From Candidatus Chloroploca mongolica (GTDB lineage: Bacteria > Chloroflexota > Chloroflexia > Chloroflexales > Chloroflexaceae), in NCBI RefSeq assembly GCF_004762035.2, contig NZ_SIJK02000023.1, forward strand, positions 5,410 through 69,409: 64,000 nt of DNA, given 5' to 3'. The notes under the pieces were generated by a model. The model saw only the letters and a list, made by a program, of their open reading frames with translations. It searched no databases and was not told the DNA's origin. A program made the position numbers and the translations under genes. Below, piece by piece: positions 61,101 through 64,000 of the stretch. Each line of letters begins with the position of its first letter. Position 1 is the first letter of the stretch.

Positions 61101-63597
61101 GTATCTCAGGATTCCGCAACGTACTCGTATCGCCAAGCGATTCATCGAGCATCAGATTGCGCAAGAAACGACGCACATACTTGCCGCTCCGCGTCTCGGG
61201 GAAGGCCGTGACTTCGATATAATCCTCGGGTACGGCTACGATACCCTTTTCGTTGCGTACCAAGTCATCGAGGCGGCGGCGATCATTGCTGGTGAGGCGG
61301 TGGCCGGGTGCCGTCAACACAAAGGCGAGCGGGGTCAGACCCTTTTCGCGGTGGGGTGCGCCGACCACAATACAGTTGCCAACCGGCGAATCGGGGGTCG
61401 TCTGCTTATCACGCAGGATCGCGCCCTCGATCTCTTCGGTCCCCATCCGGTGCCCCGACACATTGATCACATCGTCCGAGCGGCCATGTAGGGTAAAGCT
61501 ACTATCGGCATACTTCATCGCGAAGTCGCCCTGGACATAGGCCCACTGACCATCAGGCCCGCGGCGCCAGTAGGTCTTGGCATAGCGGTCGCCATCGCCA
61601 ATCCATGCGGTCAGCGGCTGTTCGCCCGTGACTACTTTCTCGAAGCCAGCCACATCACCCCAGATCGTCCGCGTGAGATAAGGATAGGGCATGGTAATAA
61701 CAATCTCACCCTTTTCCTCGGTCTCGGCCTGGCGGTACGTTGCCGTAGTGCCATCGGCCTGCAACTCACTGAGCCAGACATCACCAAGCACCCAGGGCAG
61801 CGGGTAGGTGTGCGCATCGGGGCGCAGCGGATAATCCTCGTTGCCATAGAAGTGAGTCCAGACAATGCCACCATGCTCAGTTGCCCAGTACGAATTGATA
61901 TACTGAGGCGACATAATTTCCATACCAAACTGCTGCACCGCTGGTGAAACAGGCTCGGCACAGAAGGTACAGACACGCAGGGTGCTCATATCGTACTGCT
62001 GTACGTCGGCGACATTCTGCTGGTTGGTCATCACGCTCTTGAGGAAGGTCACACCAGCCTTGAAGATCTGCACCTTGTGGCGCTCGATGATGCTCGAATA
62101 ACGGCCAGCACTGGGGAAGACCGGGGAGCCTTCGACGAGCACGCCGATACAGCGCGAGCTCAGCGTCGCACTGATCATATAGCTCTGACCGGTAATCCAG
62201 CCTGGATCAGCGATCACAAAGATCACATCACCTGGCTCGGCGTCAAAGCTCACCTTCATCGTATGCGCGAGGCCAGCGACATAGCCACCGTGGACATGCA
62301 CTACACCCTTGGGTTTGCCCGTCGAGCCGGAGGTATAGATGATAAACATCGGATACTCGGCATCAACCGGGGTACAGGGCACAGCGGCATAGAGTGCCTG
62401 CACGAATTGTTCGGTCGGCAGATCGAGCAACTCTTTCTCGCTCTTGACGGTCACACCGGCAGCGGCGGCGAGTTCAAACAACTTTGCCGTTGCCTTCTCC
62501 ATCAAATCGTGGCTCCATACATCACGTTCGGGGCGCCAGAGGATATCCTGGCCCGTATGGCGCACCACAACGACGGCCTTGACACGAGCCGGCGAAGCCA
62601 CCAGCGCCATCGCGACGGCGGTACGGATCTGCGACTGCTCGGCGACATCGAGATCGCTCATATCGTGCAGCGCCTTACCGACGCCACGCATCACATCCGA
62701 GCGCTCGACCGTAATATCCTCGGCAATCGTCTCCTTGACCACTCCGAGCATCATCTCGGCCTGCGGGGCTGCAAGGCCAAGCCCCTTCAAGGTCTGCTCA
62801 ACAATAGAAATTGCCATCTCGACCGGGATAAACTTATCGAGCGCCTGGTCGGTGTAGACCTCTTTATAGGGCACGATCTGCGCATTGCGGTAGGCACCAT
62901 CTGAGGTGATGACCACCTCGGCACCCGCATTATGGATGCGATCCGAGAGGGTCTTATCAGAAAAACCACCGAAAACGGGCGTATAGACAATGCCTAGGCG
63001 CTTGGCGGCCTCGGTGTAGTAGATCTGGTCAAGAATATTGGGCATATTGAGGGCAATGCGATCGCCCTGCTTCAACCCCAACCCCTGAAGCACCAGGGCT
63101 GCCTTGACGACTTCAAGCATCATCTGCTTGCGGGTAATGCTGGTATGCACCACCGGGCCGCCGCGCCCACCATTGAGTGAGCTATCCCAGCGATCGCCCT
63201 CGAAATAGTAGGCGATTTCATCCCCAAAACCGTTGAGGACATGGCGGTCAACCTCATTGAAACAGGCGTTGGTCAGACCACCTTCGAACCAGCGGTAGTG
63301 TGGGGGATTATCATCATTAAAGGTACGCGCCCAGGGCTGATGATCAGCCCCATAGGGCACCTCAACAACTGCGCCGTTACGTGCATCGAGGCCTATCCAG
63401 CGGGCTGCGGCCTCGTCCCAGGTGATCCAGGCGTTCAGTTCAGCATCGTACCAGTGAATAGCACTGCGGGCGATAGCAGCATGAAAGACACCGGGATCAT
63501 CGAGAACGGCATTACGTTGAGCCTCCCAGTCAACACGGCTAAGGATCGGATTGCTGCGCGGAGCGCGCGGTGGGGCGAGGGACGGAGCCTCGAACAT
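58117..63597 (-). CDS. pcs: Trifunctional propionyl-CoA synthase
   Basis: A 1,826-residue fusion that turns 3-hydroxypropionate, CoA, ATP and NADPH into propionyl-CoA in the 3-hydroxypropionate bicycle. Domain 1 (about 1-860) is an acyl-CoA synthetase: YTSGSTGKPKG near 417, GRSDDVINVSGHRMG, and ETRSGKYVRR with the adenylation Lys. Domain 2 (about 880-1200) is an enoyl-CoA hydratase: GADIRQLL near 932 and GGGLEFALACH near 981. Domain 3 (about 1250-1826) is an MDR-type acrylyl-CoA reductase: GAATGTGLDAARSAARNG near 1416. Length matches the Chloroflexus enzyme. GGAGG lies seven bases before the ATG. The fusion keeps toxic acrylyl-CoA within one protein. Confidence 0.96.
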   Translation of the reverse strand: MFEAPSLAPPRAPRSNPILSRVDWEAQRNAVLDDPGVFHAAIARSAIHWYDAELNAWITWDEAAARWIGLDARNGAVVEVPYGADHQPWARTFNDDNPPHYRWFEGGLTNACFNEVDRHVLNGFGDEIAYYFEGDRWDSSLNGGRGGPVVHTSITRKQMMLEVVKAALVLQGLGLKQGDRIALNMPNILDQIYYTEAAKRLGIVYTPVFGGFSDKTLSDRIHNAGAEVVITSDGAYRNAQIVPYKEVYTDQALDKFIPVEMAISIVEQTLKGLGLAAPQAEMMLGVVKETIAEDITVERSDVMRGVGKALHDMSDLDVAEQSQIRTAVAMALVASPARVKAVVVVRHTGQDILWRPERDVWSHDLMEKATAKLFELAAAAGVTVKSEKELLDLPTEQFVQALYAAVPCTPVDAEYPMFIIYTSGSTGKPKGVVHVHGGYVAGLAHTMKVSFDAEPGDVIFVIADPGWITGQSYMISATLSSRCIGVLVEGSPVFPSAGRYSSIIERHKVQIFKAGVTFLKSVMTNQQNVADVQQYDMSTLRVCTFCAEPVSPAVQQFGMEIMSPQYINSYWATEHGGIVWTHFYGNEDYPLRPDAHTYPLPWVLGDVWLSELQADGTTATYRQAETEEKGEIVITMPYPYLTRTIWGDVAGFEKVVTGEQPLTAWIGDGDRYAKTYWRRGPDGQWAYVQGDFAMKYADSSFTLHGRSDDVINVSGHRMGTEEIEGAILRDKQTTPDSPVGNCIVVGAPHREKGLTPLAFVLTAPGHRLTSNDRRRLDDLVRNEKGIVAVPEDYIEVTAFPETRSGKYVRRFLRNLMLDESLGDTSTLRNPEILDELTEKIDAWKRKQQLADEQQIFERYRYFRIEYHALKGSGVAQKSTALRRLAIVTITNPPVNALNERALDELNTIVDHLARREDVAAVIFTGQGTKSFVAGADIRQLLEDMHTFEDAIALPNNAHLAFRKIERMEKPCIAAINGVALGGGLEFALACHYRVADEHAEFGQPEINLRMLPGYGGTQRLPRLLYKRSNGTGTLRALEMILGGRSITSEEALEIGLIDHLATQTEDAVNFAGALVREYATGTGVLKAAFERRKAALVNWEQPQSHFVQDELNAIIQNPRVQRILKQSEGAGRAKAVQRALEAITVGFEKGFEHGLAHEAKLFAEAVVDPEGGKKGIQDFMDKRSAPLPTRRTLVTPEQEKLYLETEQLLPIGSPFFPGVTPLPTWQYAQGVIRDPESGEDLVGDPIDAEREVIIPVEKPRPNQALLYILASEVNFNDIWAITGIPVSLFDEHDRDWHITGSGGVAIVATLGEELRREGRLKVGDLVAVYSGQSNVLSPMMGLDPMAADFVIQGYNTPDGSHQQFMLAQAPQCLPLAPDMSLEAAGSFMLNLGTAYRALFTTLQIKAGKSVFIEGAATGTGLDAARSAARNGLRVIGMVSSEERARTLMEAGGKGTINRKHPSIANIFTRIPSDPSQWAAWEKAGEPLLDLYRQQNNHHLADYAISHAGEQAFGRSFQLLGEPRDGHIPVLTFYGASSGYHFTFLGKPGHSSPEEMMRRAGLRGGQAVMIYYGVDGKSLVDEPGLEAIEAARALGARIVVVTYTDAQREFVFSLGFGAALRGVVSIEELHRRYGEDFDWPDTMPDLPDSKTDPDGLKEAIRRFNDLTFKPLGSAIGGFLTSADNPRGYPDMIIERAGHDTLNVSAMLVKPFIGRIVYFEEMGGRRYSFFAPQIWMRQRRVYMPTVNLWGTHLSNAYEILRLSDEISAGLLSITEPLVVDWPELKEAHQAMWENRHVGSTYVVNHALPRIGLKNKDELYEAWAESMRS

Positions 63598-63668
63598 TAC
63601 TTATCCTCCGGGGATATGCAAGGCACGTGTAACAGATTGTGATATGACGTACAAAGGGACTATACACT

Positions 63669-63697
63669 AGGGTACCGAGGATGCCCACTTTCGTCAA
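63669..63697 (-). promoter_or_regulatory. Promoter candidate for propionyl-CoA synthase
   Basis: On the minus strand TTGACG (63692-63697) and TACCCT (63669-63674) are 17 bp apart, about 70 bp before the start codon. The -10 box is weak, so activator dependence is possible. Confidence 0.4.
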
Positions 63698-63793
63698 GGG
63701 TGAGTCGGGCGGTATCCTACCTACCCGATCTAATAGGGGGTGAAGGCCGCTGGCCCCATACGCATGAACGTTAGGGCGGTTGCTCTAAAAAAC

Positions 63794-63830
63794 CTTGCGT
63801 ATGCTGGCGAAAACAGCCAGCATACGCAAG
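63794..63830 (-). terminator. Intrinsic terminator of a minus-strand gene to the right
   Basis: Arms 63794-63808 and 63816-63830 (15 bp, perfect) are followed on the minus strand by GTTTTTT. It lies about 50 bp after the stop of the partial gene at the right edge. Confidence 0.8.
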
Positions 63831-63881
63831 ATTCTTGGGGCCGCAGGACCCAACACCCCGGCGGGTTACAGGGCTAGCGCC

Positions 63882-64000
63882 CTACAATATCACACTCTGC
63901 ATCACCAGCATGCCTGCCAGGGCAAAAAACATGATACTCGACACACTCGTAAACACTGCTTGCCCGCGAGGACCAATGACATTGCCCGACCGTGAAATAG
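63882..64000 (-). CDS. C-terminal end of a probable membrane protein (runs off the right edge)
   Basis: The last 38 codons of a minus-strand frame end at TAG (63882-63884) and encode a polar stretch followed by a hydrophobic helix (VSSIMFFALAGMLVMQ). The following intrinsic terminator supports a real gene end. Too little is visible to name a family. Confidence 0.35.
   Translation of the reverse strand, partial: ISRSGNVIGPRGQAVFTSVSSIMFFALAGMLVMQSVIL

Overview
The window reads as chromosomal DNA of a filamentous anoxygenic phototroph of the order Chloroflexales (Chloroflexus-like). The strongest clue is a 1,826-residue three-domain propionyl-CoA synthase at the right end, the signature enzyme of the 3-hydroxypropionate CO2-fixation bicycle. 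Multi-PAS signalling proteins, a UvsE-type repair nuclease and many palindromic dispersed repeats fit this. Genus and species cannot be settled from the sequence alone.

Left part (1-13.2 kb) is an accessory, defence-rich region. It holds the 5' part of an AT-rich membrane gene with a 24-bp repeat stalk, a repeat-filled gap, an MmeI-like fused restriction-modification enzyme directly followed by an Mrr-type nuclease, and a large NACHT ATPase fused to a formylglycine-generating-enzyme-like (C-type-lectin-fold) C-terminus. Next comes a decayed type I restriction locus. Its hsdS tail and hsdR head are pseudogenes, but two intact genes between them encode a PD-(D/E)XK-like nuclease and a DUF262/DUF1524 (GmrSD-like) protein.

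Middle part (13.2-38.5 kb) is an integrative and conjugative element. A membrane histidine kinase and a tandem-receiver response regulator are followed by a long plus-strand operon, often with ATGA stop-start overlaps. It encodes two lipoproteins (one an NlpC/P60 wall hydrolase), a VirB6-like membrane protein, envelope proteins of unknown role, small VirB2-like and VirB3/PrgI-like proteins, a VirB4 ATPase and a VirD4 coupling protein. A structured non-coding stretch (about 34.08-34.40 kb) looks like a transfer or replication origin. A replication-relaxation protein, an OB-fold (SSB-like) protein, an excisionase-like HTH protein and a tyrosine integrase follow. The integrase gene runs through a tRNA-Leu(UAA) gene, which marks the right attachment site. 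No left attachment copy and no classical relaxase were recognised.

Right part (38.5-64 kb) is core chromosome with small accessory insertions: a Gdx/SugE guanidinium exporter, a VOC protein, a patatin phospholipase, a YihY/BrkB membrane protein, UvsE, a probable zinc-starvation operon (COG0523 GTPase plus a zinc-free L28) behind a Zur-like operator, a multi-PAS hybrid kinase with an HD-GYP regulator, a NarX-NarL-like fusion, a hicBA toxin-antitoxin pair flanked by two copies of the dprA 3' end, dprA, a DinB-family protein, a HAD phosphatase/HerA-like ATPase fusion and propionyl-CoA synthase. Several families of perfect palindromes and tandem repeats fill the gaps.
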